The notes beneath the pieces are model-generated. The model was not told the origin of the DNA and searched no databases. It worked only from the letters and a program-made list of their open reading frames with translations. 64,000 nucleotides of DNA from JAHEFT01 sp963700705 (GTDB lineage Bacteria; Pseudomonadota; Gammaproteobacteria; Xanthomonadales; SZUA-36): NCBI GenBank assembly GCA_963700705.1, contig CAVOYQ010000001.1, positions 186,001 to 250,000 of the forward strand, written 5' to 3'. Made by a program: the position numbers and the translations under genes. Below, piece by piece: positions 19,696 through 29,062 of this stretch. How positions within the stretch are numbered: position 1 is the first letter of the stretch; every line of letters begins with the position of its first letter.

Positions 19696-20940
19696 TTAGT
19701 GTGCAACGCCCGAGGCGGCTCCCTCATCAACCAGGCGGCCGCTTTCGAACCGGTTGAGCTGGAAAGGCGCGATCAGGGCGTGCGGCCGGTCATGCGCAAT
19801 GGTGTAGGCAAGCGTATCGCCGCCGGCAGGAATCGCCTTGTACCCGCCCGTGCCCCAACCGGTAGAAATATAGAGGTTCTCGATCGGGGTTTTTCCAACA
19901 ATCGGGCTCACATCGTAAGCCATGTCGCAAACGCCCGCCCACTGACGCATCATGCGCAGGCGGCCCAGAAAAGGCAACAGTTCCAGCAGGGCCGCCACGG
20001 ATTCCCGCTGTACCGGCAGTCCGCCCCGCTGGGCATAGGAATTGTACAGATCGGCTCCGCCGCCGATCACCAGTTCACCGCGGTTTGACTGGCTGACATA
20101 GGCATGTATTTTTGCCGACATCATGACCGTATCAAAAAACGGTTTGACCGGTTCGGTCACCATGGCTTGCAGCGGGATACTGGTAATCGGCAGGCGCAGA
20201 CCGGCCATGGCCGCCAGTTGACTGCTGTGGCCCGCCACGCATAGCGCAAAGCGGTCAGCCGAAATCTCGCCCCGGGTAGTGCGCACCGCCAGCACACGGT
20301 TGTCCGTCATGCTCATGCCGGTCACTTCACACTGCTGGATGATATCGACACCCGAGGCCGAAGCCTGCCGGGCGTAAGCCCAGGCGACAGCATCATGCCG
20401 GGCCATGCCGCCACGGTCCTGGATGAAACCGCCAGCGACCGGAAAACGGCAGTCCAGGTTGATGCCGGGCACCAGGGCCTTGATTTCATCCCGCGATAAC
20501 ACCCGCGAATCGATGCCGTTCATCCGGATGGCATTGGCCCAGCGGCGGAACATCTCCATTTCATGCGGGCTGTTGCAAATGGAAAGGACGCCACGCTGGC
20601 TGAACATGACGTTGAAATTGGTGTCCTGCGCGAGGTGCTCGAACAATTGCAGTGAGTGTTCGTAAAACGCACCACTTTCCGGGTAGAAATAATTGGAGCG
20701 GCAAACCTGTGTGTTGCGGCCGGTGTTGCCGCCTCCCAGGTAGCCTTTCTCCAGCACGGCAACACGCCTGATCCCTTGCTTCCCGGCCAGGTAAGCGGCC
20801 GTGGCGAGCCCGTGACCACCTGCCCCGATGACCACGACGTCATAGTGGTTTTTGGGTTCGGCGTCCCGCCAGGCGCGGGTCCAGCCCCGGTGGCCGTTCA
20901 TGGCGTTTCGCAGAATCGAAAAGGCGGAATATTTGCTCAT
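19696..20940 (-). CDS. soxB: Sarcosine oxidase beta subunit
   Basis: 414 residues, intact. A DAO-family flavoprotein that oxidises the N-methyl group. The N-terminal FAD site is VVVIGAGGHGLATAAYLA, followed by the motif GNTGRNTQVCRSNYFYPES. ARHDAVAWAYARQA contains the histidine region used for covalent flavin attachment in heterotetrameric enzymes. The C-terminal GWGTGGYKAIPAGGDTLAYTIA closes the active site. It is the first gene of soxB-D-A-G-purU; 35 A/T-rich bases separate it from soxD. A full-length paralogue lies at 27683-28927. Confidence 0.93.
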   Translation of the reverse strand: MSKYSAFSILRNAMNGHRGWTRAWRDAEPKNHYDVVVIGAGGHGLATAAYLAGKQGIRRVAVLEKGYLGGGNTGRNTQVCRSNYFYPESGAFYEHSLQLFEHLAQDTNFNVMFSQRGVLSICNSPHEMEMFRRWANAIRMNGIDSRVLSRDEIKALVPGINLDCRFPVAGGFIQDRGGMARHDAVAWAYARQASASGVDIIQQCEVTGMSMTDNRVLAVRTTRGEISADRFALCVAGHSSQLAAMAGLRLPITSIPLQAMVTEPVKPFFDTVMMSAKIHAYVSQSNRGELVIGGGADLYNSYAQRGGLPVQRESVAALLELLPFLGRLRMMRQWAGVCDMAYDVSPIVGKTPIENLYISTGWGTGGYKAIPAGGDTLAYTIAHDRPHALIAPFQLNRFESGRLVDEGAASGVAH

Positions 20941-20976
20941 ATGGTGACAACTGACCGGGCACGGCTGTTCAGCGTT

Positions 20977-21008
20977 CAGTGTAAACTGTCAGGATTATTC
21001 TTACACTG
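20977..21008. promoter_or_regulatory. Inverted repeat between divergent soxB and M64 peptidase genes
   Basis: CAGTGTAA (20977-20984) and TTACACTG (21001-21008) are perfect complements with a 16-base spacer, located in the 87-base divergent gap. The geometry suits a dimeric regulator acting on both genes. No regulator gene is adjacent. Confidence 0.45.
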
Positions 21009-21027
21009 CAAACCATCAGGCGGCCCC

Positions 21028-22455
21028 ATGAAAGCAATCCTTCCAAAAATCCTTTCCTGTCTGTTTTTCATCGTGCTGCCGGCTTCGATTCTTGCAGCCG
21101 AACAGCCGGCAACCGTGCGCGTGGACTACTACCACGGCGGCAACGCTGATTCTGAAATGTTCAGCCTGCACCAGGTTGTGCTGGAACCCCTGCCGTGGCC
21201 GGGCAATCCGGACAAGATGCTGGACACGACCGGCCGTGGTCATTTCAGGTTCCAGGTCGAAGACCCGGAAAGCGGAGAGGTGCTTTACTCGCGCGGATAC
21301 TCGTCCATCTTCCAGGAATGGCAATCCACCGGGGAGGCGCGCGAGATGAACCGCAGCTTCCACGAATCCGTGCGGTTTCCGAAGCCGGACCGTCCGGTTC
21401 GCCTGCGCATCCTCAAGCGAAACGATGCGCAAGGTTTCGACAGTGCCTGGACGGCCGACATCGACACCGATGACATGCTGGTGGTTCGGGCCCATGCACC
21501 GGCGCCGGCGCCGGTCCAGGAAATCCACATCAGCGGCGCGCCGGCCGACAAGGTTGACCTGGTCCTGCTGGGCGACGGGTATACCGGAGCGGAAGCGGAT
21601 AAGTTCCTTGCAGACGCCCACCGTTTGACCACGGCACTGTTTACCTACTCGCCGTTCAAGGAACGGGCAAATGACTTCAACGTGTGGGCGATCAATCCGC
21701 CGGCCCCCGAATCCGGCGTCAACCGGCCTTCCAACGGCACGTTCCGGTTCAGCCCTTCCGGCACGACTTATGACGCCTTCCGTGCCGAACGCTATATCCT
21801 TGCTTTTGATAACCTGGGCATGCGCCGCATCCTGCAGAACGTGCCTTACGAATTCATCGTCGTGCTCGGGAATTCGGCGACCTACGGCGGTGGCGGCATA
21901 TTCGGCCTTTACAGCACGGTCGCGGCTGACAGCGACTGGTCCGAGTACCTGTTCGTGCATGAATTCGGCCATCACTTCGCAGCATTGGCGGACGAATATT
22001 ACACTTCCGACGCGGTATACGAACCGGTCACCGGACGGCCGGAGCCCTGGGAGCCCAATGTCACCGCCCTGCATGATCCGGCTCATCTCAAATGGGGCGC
22101 TTTGGTGCAAGAAGGCACTGCCATACCCACTGACTGGCCAAAGCAGCAGTTCGAAGCGTTCCAGCGTGAAAACCAGGCCCGGCGCGCACAGCTCAGGGCG
22201 GAAAACCGGCCCGAATCGGAAATGAACCAGCTCTTTACCGACGAGCAGGAATGGGTGGATGAATTATTTGCCGCTTATCCGGAAACGAATTCCGTGGTCG
22301 GCGCATTTGAAGGCGCCAATTATGCGGCCACGGGCTACTACCGTTCCGAGATGAACTGCACGATGTTCACCCGGCACGACCATTTTTGCCATGTGTGCAG
22401 CGATGCACTGGAAGAAATGATGGATCTTTACACTCCCGGCACTGCCGGTCACTGA
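21028..22455 (+). CDS. Secreted M64-family zinc metallopeptidase
   Basis: 475 residues. ATG at 21028 begins a clear signal peptide (MKAILPKILSCLFFIVLPASILAAE); the open frame extends further upstream but without sense. The zinc motif is HEFGHHFAALADE, with His311, catalytic Glu312, His315 and Asp322 as third ligand, the pattern of M64 (IgA peptidase) proteins. Upstream DLVLLGDGYTGAEADKF is the conserved family segment preceding the catalytic domain, and the C-terminus holds MNCTMFTRHDHFCHVCSDALE, also typical. An N-terminal beta domain (about 30-150) precedes it. It is divergent from soxB and 39 bases ahead of the glutamyltransferase-like gene, probably co-transcribed. Substrate unknown; clear IgA cleavage should not be assumed. 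Confidence 0.9.
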   Translation: MKAILPKILSCLFFIVLPASILAAEQPATVRVDYYHGGNADSEMFSLHQVVLEPLPWPGNPDKMLDTTGRGHFRFQVEDPESGEVLYSRGYSSIFQEWQSTGEAREMNRSFHESVRFPKPDRPVRLRILKRNDAQGFDSAWTADIDTDDMLVVRAHAPAPAPVQEIHISGAPADKVDLVLLGDGYTGAEADKFLADAHRLTTALFTYSPFKERANDFNVWAINPPAPESGVNRPSNGTFRFSPSGTTYDAFRAERYILAFDNLGMRRILQNVPYEFIVVLGNSATYGGGGIFGLYSTVAADSDWSEYLFVHEFGHHFAALADEYYTSDAVYEPVTGRPEPWEPNVTALHDPAHLKWGALVQEGTAIPTDWPKQQFEAFQRENQARRAQLRAENRPESEMNQLFTDEQEWVDELFAAYPETNSVVGAFEGANYAATGYYRSEMNCTMFTRHDHFCHVCSDALEEMMDLYTPGTAGH

Positions 22456-22494
22456 TCCGCGGTTTTTTCCCTGTTATCGAAGCGAGGAAATGAA

Positions 22495-24396
22495 ATGTTG
22501 ATCTCTGAAATGATGCTATCCCGCCGCCTGCTGCTGGCGGTATTGACCGCAGTTCTGCTGGGTGCCGGTGGAACAGCCGAGGCGCAGAATACCGTCAAGC
22601 CGGTATTGCACGGCAAGCACTGGGTGGCCGTTACCGGCAAGCCACTGGCGGCGACCGCCGGCGGCATGACATTCATGCGCGGCGGCAACGCCGTCGATGC
22701 GGCCTGTGCGATGCTGGCTGCGACGTCGACCATGTGGGACACGCTGGGCTGGGGTGGCGAGACCCAGGCCCTGATTTACAACCCGCACACCGGCGAGGTC
22801 AAGGGCATCAATGCGCTGGGGGTTGCGCCGACCGGCGCCACGGCGAAGTTTTTCCGCGACCAGGGCATGCTCTACCCACCCGAGTTCGGGCCGCTGGCGG
22901 CGGTCACGCCCGGCACGCCTGGCGGTCTGATGGTGATGCTGGCGGAATACGGAACACTCAGCCTGGCGGAGGTGTTGGCCCCGGCCATGCAGATGGCTGA
23001 AGGCTATCCCATCGAACAGGCGCAGGCCGACAACATCGAGAAACGCCGGGATGTGCTGCAACAGTGGTCTTATTCACAAAACGTTTTCCTGCCGCACCTG
23101 GATGAAAACGACAGCAAACAACGGGCAGCGCCGGTTGCCGGCGAGATTTTCCGCCAACCGGACCTGCTGGCTACCCTGCAGAAACTGGTGGATACCGAGG
23201 CAGCAGCGCTGACTGCCGGCAAATCCCGTGCCGAGGCGATCATGGCAGCCTATGAGCGCTTCTACCGGGGTGATATCGCCGAGGAAATCGTGCGCAGTTC
23301 AGCCGAGTACGGCGGGCTGATCACACTGGAGGACCTGGCCCGGTGGCAGGTGCATATCGAAGAACCGGTCACGACCAATTACAAGGGGATTGACGTCTAC
23401 AAGCTGACCACCTGGACCCAGGGGCCGGTGTTGCTGCAGACTTTGAACCTGCTTGAAAAGGTTGATCTGAAAAGCATGGGTTACAACAGCGTGAACTATA
23501 TCCATGCGATCTACCAGGCGATGAATCTTGCCTACGCGGACCGCGATTTCTACTATGGCGACCCGGCCGTTCCTCCGGTCGAGCCGGTCAGCGGACTGTT
23601 GTCGAAAGAATACGCCGGGTCACGCCGCGCGCAGATCGACTGGAAACGAAATGATCCGGATACCAGGCCGGGAGACCCGTACCCGTTCCAGGGTAGTACC
23701 AACCCCTACCTCGATCTGCTGGAAAAATGGACACCGGTTCCACCCAAAGCCGGTGCGCTGGGCGAGGCCGGGTTCCAGCAGTCCCTGCTGATGAGCCACG
23801 ACGAAGGCTTCAAGGCCGGAACGACTTCCATCCAGGCGGCGGACGCCGAAGGCTGGGTCGTCTCGGTTACTCCGAGTGGTGGCTGGATTCCGGCTTTTAT
23901 CGCCGGCAGCACCGGTATAGGCCTCAGCCAGCGCATGCAGAGTTTCGTGCTGGACGAAGCGCTCAATCCGTTCAACGTGGTCCACCCCGGCCAGCAGCCA
24001 CGGGTGACGCTGACTCCCAGCATTGCCCTGAAGGATGGCAAACCGTTGCTGGCGTTTTCGGTGCAGGGCGGCGACACCCAGGATCAGAACCTGTTGCAAT
24101 TTTTTCTCAACATGGTCGAGTTCGACATGAACGTGCAACAGGCCGTGGAAGCCCACAATTTCACCAGCTACCAGATGCAAAGCTCGTTCGGTGACCACCA
24201 GTCCGAACCCGGCAGGTTACAGCTTACCTACCAGGTGCCGGAATGGGTCCGCAGTGAACTGGGGCGCATGGGATACAGCGTGGAGACGGTTGAGCGGACC
24301 TACAGCCCGGTCACCGCCATCTGGTTCGACCGCGAAAACGGAACCCTGTGGGGCGGGGCCAGCGAACAGGGTGAAGATTACGGGCTGGCGTGGTAA
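22495..24396 (+). CDS. Gamma-glutamyltransferase family protein
   Basis: 633 residues with a signal peptide (LLLAVLTAVLLGAGGTAEAQ). Start ATG at 22495 is preceded by GAGGAAA. The N-terminal region has the family pattern GKPLAATAGGMTFMRGGNAVDAAC, and the likely autoprocessing nucleophile is Thr443 in KAGTTSIQAADAEGWVVS, where Ntn hydrolases of this family cleave themselves into two chains. The downstream TPSGGWIPAF and GGDTQDQNLLQFFLN segments match glutathione hydrolase-like proteins. Classical members transfer gamma-glutamyl groups; many relatives with this looser sequence are acylases or hydrolases, so the exact substrate is open. It lies just after the M64 peptidase and its last 19 bases overlap the convergent PAQR gene. 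Confidence 0.85.
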   Translation: MLISEMMLSRRLLLAVLTAVLLGAGGTAEAQNTVKPVLHGKHWVAVTGKPLAATAGGMTFMRGGNAVDAACAMLAATSTMWDTLGWGGETQALIYNPHTGEVKGINALGVAPTGATAKFFRDQGMLYPPEFGPLAAVTPGTPGGLMVMLAEYGTLSLAEVLAPAMQMAEGYPIEQAQADNIEKRRDVLQQWSYSQNVFLPHLDENDSKQRAAPVAGEIFRQPDLLATLQKLVDTEAAALTAGKSRAEAIMAAYERFYRGDIAEEIVRSSAEYGGLITLEDLARWQVHIEEPVTTNYKGIDVYKLTTWTQGPVLLQTLNLLEKVDLKSMGYNSVNYIHAIYQAMNLAYADRDFYYGDPAVPPVEPVSGLLSKEYAGSRRAQIDWKRNDPDTRPGDPYPFQGSTNPYLDLLEKWTPVPPKAGALGEAGFQQSLLMSHDEGFKAGTTSIQAADAEGWVVSVTPSGGWIPAFIAGSTGIGLSQRMQSFVLDEALNPFNVVHPGQQPRVTLTPSIALKDGKPLLAFSVQGGDTQDQNLLQFFLNMVEFDMNVQQAVEAHNFTSYQMQSSFGDHQSEPGRLQLTYQVPEWVRSELGRMGYSVETVERTYSPVTAIWFDRENGTLWGGASEQGEDYGLAW

Positions 24397-25049
24397 CCGC
24401 CGGGCAGTACGTAAAAATACACCGCCACGAAATGGCAAATACTGCCGCCGAGCACGAACAGGTGGAAAATGGCGTGGTTGAGCGGGATTTTTCCGATGCT
24501 GTAGATCACTGCGCCCAGGGTGTAGGAAAGGCCGCCGGCAACCAGCCAGTACAAGCCGGCCTCGGGCAGGCTGGCGACCAGCGGCTTCACGGCAAAGACG
24601 ATGATCCAACCCATGAACACGTACATCAGTGTCGAAAGTCCGTCGAACCGTCCGGTGAAATGCAGTTTGAGCCAGATGCCGGTACCCGCGAGTCCCCAGC
24701 TGACGCCAAAGATAATCCAGCCCACCGGTCCATTCAGGGTAATTAACGTGAACGGTGTATAGGTTCCGGCGATCAGGATATAAATGGTGGCGTGATCGAT
24801 GATTCGCAGTCGGATTCTGGATTCCGGCCGGGTTGCGCTGTGATACGTGGTGGATGCGGCGTACAGCGCGACCAGGCTCGCGCCGAAAATACCCACGCTG
24901 ACGATGTGCCAGGCGTTTCCGTTCAGGCTGGCGCGCACGGCCATGAGTACGCAGGCGACCAGGCTCAGGAACAGCCCGGTAGCATGGGATGCAATGTTTA
25001 TCTTTTCTTCCAGCGGCGAATAGAACTTGATTTTATGGTTTTCTGTCAT
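24378..25049 (-). CDS. Hemolysin III / PAQR family membrane protein
   Basis: 223 residues with seven predicted membrane helices. The conserved PAQR metal ligands appear as TTYHSA near the second helix and as two histidines in the last helices (NHAIFHLFVLGGSICHF). GTYTPFTL and GWGLAGTG-like turns are also characteristic. Homologues include YqfA of Escherichia coli and hemolysin III; they are probably metal-dependent membrane hydrolases acting on lipids, function otherwise uncertain. The 3' end overlaps the glutamyltransferase-like gene tail to tail. It follows the hydrolase gene (25067) after a 17-base gap on the same strand. Confidence 0.9.
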   Translation of the reverse strand: MTENHKIKFYSPLEEKINIASHATGLFLSLVACVLMAVRASLNGNAWHIVSVGIFGASLVALYAASTTYHSATRPESRIRLRIIDHATIYILIAGTYTPFTLITLNGPVGWIIFGVSWGLAGTGIWLKLHFTGRFDGLSTLMYVFMGWIIVFAVKPLVASLPEAGLYWLVAGGLSYTLGAVIYSIGKIPLNHAIFHLFVLGGSICHFVAVYFYVLPGGYHASP

Positions 25050-25066
25050 ACACCAGGGTCTTCAGT

Positions 25067-26287
25067 TCAGTTCTTATCCGCGGACAGCCACTGAATGATC
25101 TGATCGTTCACAGCGGGGCTGTTCAACAGTTCCATGTGACTGGTCCGCCAGGCAATGCATTGCGACGACTCCGGAAACCCCAGGTTTCTGGAGGACTCAT
25201 CGTGTTGACCAAGCGCGCTTCGCAGCGGTACCAGGCCATCCCCCAGCAGACGGTCCGACATAATGCTGCGCTTTTCAGCCAGGGTCGCGGCCACCGCGAA
25301 ACAATTCACTGTAGACGGCAACGGCAGGGCTTGCCGGCGATCCGGCCGGAAGTCAAAGCGGTCGTGTCCGCGCCAGTCTTCCTCCAGCAGGTTGCCATAG
25401 CGAAGATCGGTAATTCCGGCGCTGCGCAGTTTCCCCAGCGCGTTGAACGGACTTGCGTGAGGTATCTTTTCAAGGATGATGTCCAGCCAGTTGCCAGCCC
25501 GCTCCAGCGGCGCGCCATGATGAGGTGTGCCCAGGAAGACGATGTTTTTCAACTGACCTGGCCACAGCAAACCCTGCTGTTGCGCCTGGTGCAGCGCGCT
25601 CCGGATGACCAGGCCACCCATGCTATGGGCAACCACGCTCAGTTCATCGACGGGTTCCGGCCAGTTCCTGAGCAAAGCTTCCAGTTGCACGGCAAGCTCC
25701 TGCCCATTGCGGGAAATATGCAGGCCGGAGTTGTAACGCAAATAGACCGGGCAATAGCCCAGGCTGGATGCCAGCGCCTTTCCCGGTTCAGTCAGGTTTT
25801 TGCTGTTGCGGGCATGTTGTTGCAGATCGCTCATGCACAGGCCATGGATGAGCAACATCACCTTGCCGGACGAGCCGGGCTCGATCTGCGGAACTTGCTG
25901 GCCCGGCGCCAGCTCCCGGTGACGAAAGGTCATGGGAATCGCAAACGGATTGTTTTGCTCGACCAGGTGGTCGCCCATGACGCCGTTCAATATGGAAAGA
26001 AAGGTTTCTCCACGCGGCGTACGCGGAATGTTGTTTCCTTCGGACTCGAAGATCGCTTCCAGCAGTGAAATCACCGTTTTCGCGCTTTTTCCGGTAGCCT
26101 GCGTGATGAGGTGCACCAGGCGGTACACCGCGCCGGTGAGGCCGCGCGTTTTTCCCGGTATTTGACCGCCCGGAGCGCCCAGCCTGTCCCAGACGGACTG
26201 GTGCACGCCTTCCACGATCCGGGTGACCCCGGTCGTTGCCTGGGTCGCGAGTTGCACCGCGCCGCGGATGTCTGAAATTCGCACCAT
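25067..26287 (-). CDS. Alpha/beta hydrolase of the PGAP1/lipase type
   Basis: 406 residues. The hydrolase core starts around residue 140 with KVMLLIHGLCMSD (oxyanion region) and contains the nucleophile elbow VVAHSMGGLV with Ser222, preceded by LSVVAH. FLGTPHHGAPLERAGNW is the motif seen in PGAP1-like esterases. A catalytic Asp is probably in RLLGDGLVPLRSA and the His in SHMELL. The first ~130 residues are a helical region without a clear match. No signal peptide, so probably cytosolic or peripheral. One base separates it from the dbpA stop (26289), so it is likely co-transcribed downstream of dbpA. Lipid esterase activity is inferred. Confidence 0.82.
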   Translation of the reverse strand: MVRISDIRGAVQLATQATTGVTRIVEGVHQSVWDRLGAPGGQIPGKTRGLTGAVYRLVHLITQATGKSAKTVISLLEAIFESEGNNIPRTPRGETFLSILNGVMGDHLVEQNNPFAIPMTFRHRELAPGQQVPQIEPGSSGKVMLLIHGLCMSDLQQHARNSKNLTEPGKALASSLGYCPVYLRYNSGLHISRNGQELAVQLEALLRNWPEPVDELSVVAHSMGGLVIRSALHQAQQQGLLWPGQLKNIVFLGTPHHGAPLERAGNWLDIILEKIPHASPFNALGKLRSAGITDLRYGNLLEEDWRGHDRFDFRPDRRQALPLPSTVNCFAVAATLAEKRSIMSDRLLGDGLVPLRSALGQHDESSRNLGFPESSQCIAWRTSHMELLNSPAVNDQIIQWLSADKN

Positions 26288-26288
26288 T

Positions 26289-27671
26289 CTATATTCTCCT
26301 GGCCCGGAAAGACCGGCCCTTTAATTTTCCTTCGACCAGCTTTTTCAGTGCAGGTTTTGCGGCATCACGGCTGACCGCCACGTAAGCGCAATTGTCGAAA
26401 ATATCAATCTTGCCGACCTGTTTACCGGCGATGCCTTCCGGGCCGGTCAAAGCGCCAAGGATGTCACCTGGCCGGACTTTCTGCTTTTTTCCGCCGTCAA
26501 TCTGAAGGGTGACCATGGCCGGCTTGTAACCCGGTTTTTCCAACAGGCTGTATGGGGGCAGGGGCTCGGGTTCGATCGAGCGGCCCAGGTAATCGCCCAG
26601 CCGTTCCGCGCGGTAGGACTCCTTTTCGCTGAACAGGGTCAAAGCCACACCTTTCTTCCCCGCCCGGCCGGTACGGCCGATCCGGTGCACATGAACTTCA
26701 GGGTCCCGGGCGATGTGGTAATTGATCACGGCGTCGAGGTCGTCGATGTCCAGGCCGCGGGCGGCGACATCGGTGGCCACCAGGATGGAAGCGCTTTTGT
26801 TTGCAAAACGCACCAGCGCCTGGTCCCTGGCCCGTTGCTCCAGGTCGCCGTGCAGGGCGATCGCGTTCAATCCATGGCTGCGCAGTTCATCCGCCACTTC
26901 TTCGGTTTCGATCCTGGTATTGCAAAATACCAGGGCGGAATCAGGACGGAACTTCAACAGCAACAACCGCAGGGCTGCCATCCGGTGCTTGTTGAGTTCA
27001 AAACGGTAGAAATGCTGCCGGATGCTGGCGCTGTCGTGGGTGGTGTCGACCGTCACGGTTACCGGGTTTTTCATCCCCCGCCTGGCCAGGTCGCGGATCG
27101 GGTCGGAATAGGTTGCGCTGAACAGCAGGGTTTGGCGCTGAGCCGGAACCCGGGCCAGGATGGCGTCCAGGGATTGCTGAAAACCCATGTCCAGCATTCG
27201 ATCGGCCTCGTCCAGGACCAGCAGGTTGACCTGGCCGAGATCGAGGGTGTTTTTCCGCAGGTGGTCTTCGATGCGGCCCGGTGTTCCGACGACAACGTGC
27301 GCGCCGTGCTCGAGCGAGCCTATTTGAGGGCCGATCGGCATGCCTCCGCACAGGTTCAGAATCTTGATGTTATGTACGGCGCGGGCCAGCCGCCTGAGCT
27401 CTTTCGCCACCTGGTCGGCCAGTTCCCTGGTCGGGCAAAGTACCAGGGACTGCACGCGAAAAGTTGCAACGTCGAGTTTTTGCAGCAAGCCGAGGCCGAA
27501 AGCCGCGGTCTTTCCTGAGCCGGTCCTGGCCTGGGCGATGACGTCTTTGCCGTCAAGGATCGGGGGCAGGGCGCGGGCCTGGACAGGCGTCATCGCGTCA
27601 TAGCCCAGCGACGCCAGGTTGTTCAGCAATTCCGGGGCCAGCCGGGTGGAAGAAAAATCCGTAGTGTTCAT
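26289..27671 (-). CDS. dbpA: ATP-dependent RNA helicase DbpA
   Basis: 460 residues. DEAD-box helicase with all motifs in order: Q motif (YDAMTPVQARALP), Walker A ARTGSGKT, PTRELA, GTPGR, DEAD box VLDEADRML, SAT, and RIGRTGRAGKKG. The C-terminal ~75 residues form the DbpA RNA-binding domain (VRPGDILGALTGPEGIAGKQVGKIDIFDNCAYVAV), which targets hairpin 92 of 23S rRNA and distinguishes DbpA from other DEAD-box proteins. It acts in large-subunit ribosome assembly. Intact; located between the orphan soxB (upstream) and the hydrolase gene (downstream). Confidence 0.95.
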   Translation of the reverse strand: MNTTDFSSTRLAPELLNNLASLGYDAMTPVQARALPPILDGKDVIAQARTGSGKTAAFGLGLLQKLDVATFRVQSLVLCPTRELADQVAKELRRLARAVHNIKILNLCGGMPIGPQIGSLEHGAHVVVGTPGRIEDHLRKNTLDLGQVNLLVLDEADRMLDMGFQQSLDAILARVPAQRQTLLFSATYSDPIRDLARRGMKNPVTVTVDTTHDSASIRQHFYRFELNKHRMAALRLLLLKFRPDSALVFCNTRIETEEVADELRSHGLNAIALHGDLEQRARDQALVRFANKSASILVATDVAARGLDIDDLDAVINYHIARDPEVHVHRIGRTGRAGKKGVALTLFSEKESYRAERLGDYLGRSIEPEPLPPYSLLEKPGYKPAMVTLQIDGGKKQKVRPGDILGALTGPEGIAGKQVGKIDIFDNCAYVAVSRDAAKPALKKLVEGKLKGRSFRARRI

Positions 27672-27682
27672 CTAAAGCCTGT

Positions 27683-28927
27683 TCAGTGCGCCACGCCTGC
27701 TGCGGCGCCTTCGTCAACCAGGCAACCGGTGGTGAATCGATCCAGGGAGAATGGCTGCAATAATTCATGGGGCCGGTCCTGGCTTATCGTGTATGCCAGG
27801 GTATCGCCACCGGCCGGGATGGCTTTGAAACCGCCGGTTCCCCAGCCTGTTGAGAGGTACAGGTTTTCGACCGGTGTCTTTCCCACGATCGGGCTGGAGT
27901 CTGGCGAGATATCACAAATTCCGGCCCATTGTCGCATGATCCGGAGGCGGCTGAAACTCGGGATAAGCTCGACAACGGCCGCGGCATTGTCGCGGAGGGC
28001 GCCAAGGCCACCTCGTTGCGCGTACGAGTGAAACGGCTCGGCGCCGCCGCCGATGACGATCTCGCCGCGGTCTGACTGGCTGATGTAGGCATGGACGGCA
28101 AGCGAACCGACGACCGTGTTCAGGACCGGTTTCACCGGTTCCGTGACCATGGCCTGCAGGGCGATGCTCTCAATCGGCAGTTTCAGCCCGGCTTTGGCTG
28201 CCAGAACGCTGCTGTGACCGGCGACACAGAGCGCAAACCGTTCCGCATGAATGGCCCCGTGGTTGGTGATGACGGCTTCAATCCGCTCGGGGGACATTTG
28301 GAATCCGGTGACTTCGCAGCCCTGGATGATGTCCACGCCGGCGGCGGATGCGGCTCTCGCGTATGCCCAGACCACGGCGTCGTGCCTTGAAATACCCGCG
28401 CGTCGCTGGATAAACCCCCCGACGACCGGAAAGCGGCAGTCGAGATCCAGTATGGGCTCCAGCCTGCGGATATCCTCCTTGCTGAGTAATTCGGAATCGA
28501 TCCCGTTGAGGGTCATCGCGTTCGCCCAGCGCCGGTTCATCTCGAGTTCCTCGACACTGTGACTCAACTCGAGGTTGCCGCGCTGGCTGAACATGATGTT
28601 GAAATTCAGGTCGGTGGACAGGGATTCATAAAGCTTCAGGGAGTGCTCATAAAACGCGGCGCTTTCCGGGTAAAAATAATTGGAACGGCACACCTGGGTG
28701 TTACGTCCCGAATTGCCTCCCCCCAGGTGGCCTTTTTCCAGCACCGCGATGTTGCCCGCCCCGTACCGGGTCGCCAGGTAATAAGCCGTGGCCAGGCCTT
28801 GCCCGCCAGCGCCTATGATGACCACATCATAGCTGCGCCCGGGTTGTGGATTTCTCCATGCTTGTCGCCAGCCCCGGTGGCCGCTGAGGCTGTGTCGAAA
28901 CAATGAGAAACCGGAGTAAAAATCCAT
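27683..28927 (-). CDS. Orphan second sarcosine oxidase beta-like subunit
   Basis: 414 residues, intact, same length as soxB at 19696-20940 and similar throughout. Start ATG at 28927 (MDFYSGFSLFRHSLSGHRGWRQAW); the longer open frame upstream is not needed. FAD site VVIIGAGGQGLATAYYLA; CRSNYFYPESAAFYEHS; SRHDAVVWAYARAASAAG with the flavin-attachment histidine region; GWGTGGFKAIPAGGDTLAY near the end. The two proteins share long identical runs but differ around residues 120-180 and at the C-terminus. There is no second soxD, soxA or soxG nearby, so it either pairs with the SoxDAG from the main operon or works alone on another N-methyl or secondary amine. It sits 11 bases after dbpA ends and is divergent from a TonB-dependent receptor. 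Confidence 0.9.
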   Translation of the reverse strand: MDFYSGFSLFRHSLSGHRGWRQAWRNPQPGRSYDVVIIGAGGQGLATAYYLATRYGAGNIAVLEKGHLGGGNSGRNTQVCRSNYFYPESAAFYEHSLKLYESLSTDLNFNIMFSQRGNLELSHSVEELEMNRRWANAMTLNGIDSELLSKEDIRRLEPILDLDCRFPVVGGFIQRRAGISRHDAVVWAYARAASAAGVDIIQGCEVTGFQMSPERIEAVITNHGAIHAERFALCVAGHSSVLAAKAGLKLPIESIALQAMVTEPVKPVLNTVVGSLAVHAYISQSDRGEIVIGGGAEPFHSYAQRGGLGALRDNAAAVVELIPSFSRLRIMRQWAGICDISPDSSPIVGKTPVENLYLSTGWGTGGFKAIPAGGDTLAYTISQDRPHELLQPFSLDRFTTGCLVDEGAAAGVAH

Positions 28928-29062
28928 CGGTGCAGGATAGCCCAAGATGCGATAAGTGTGATATAAAACCGGAAAATTAAAATAAAACAACAATCAGGCA
29001 ACTTGTTCGTACGCCAGCCCAGTCAGGGCTTTCCGAAAACCAAAAGTCAACGGCGGTATCAC

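Noticed and set aside
20656..21027. N-terminal extension of the M64 peptidase frame
   Set aside because: It runs across the soxB divergent promoter and antisense to soxB; the signal peptide begins at 21028.
27683..28927. Orphan soxB as an assembly duplicate of soxB
   Set aside because: The two genes differ throughout at protein level and have different neighbours, so they are true paralogues.
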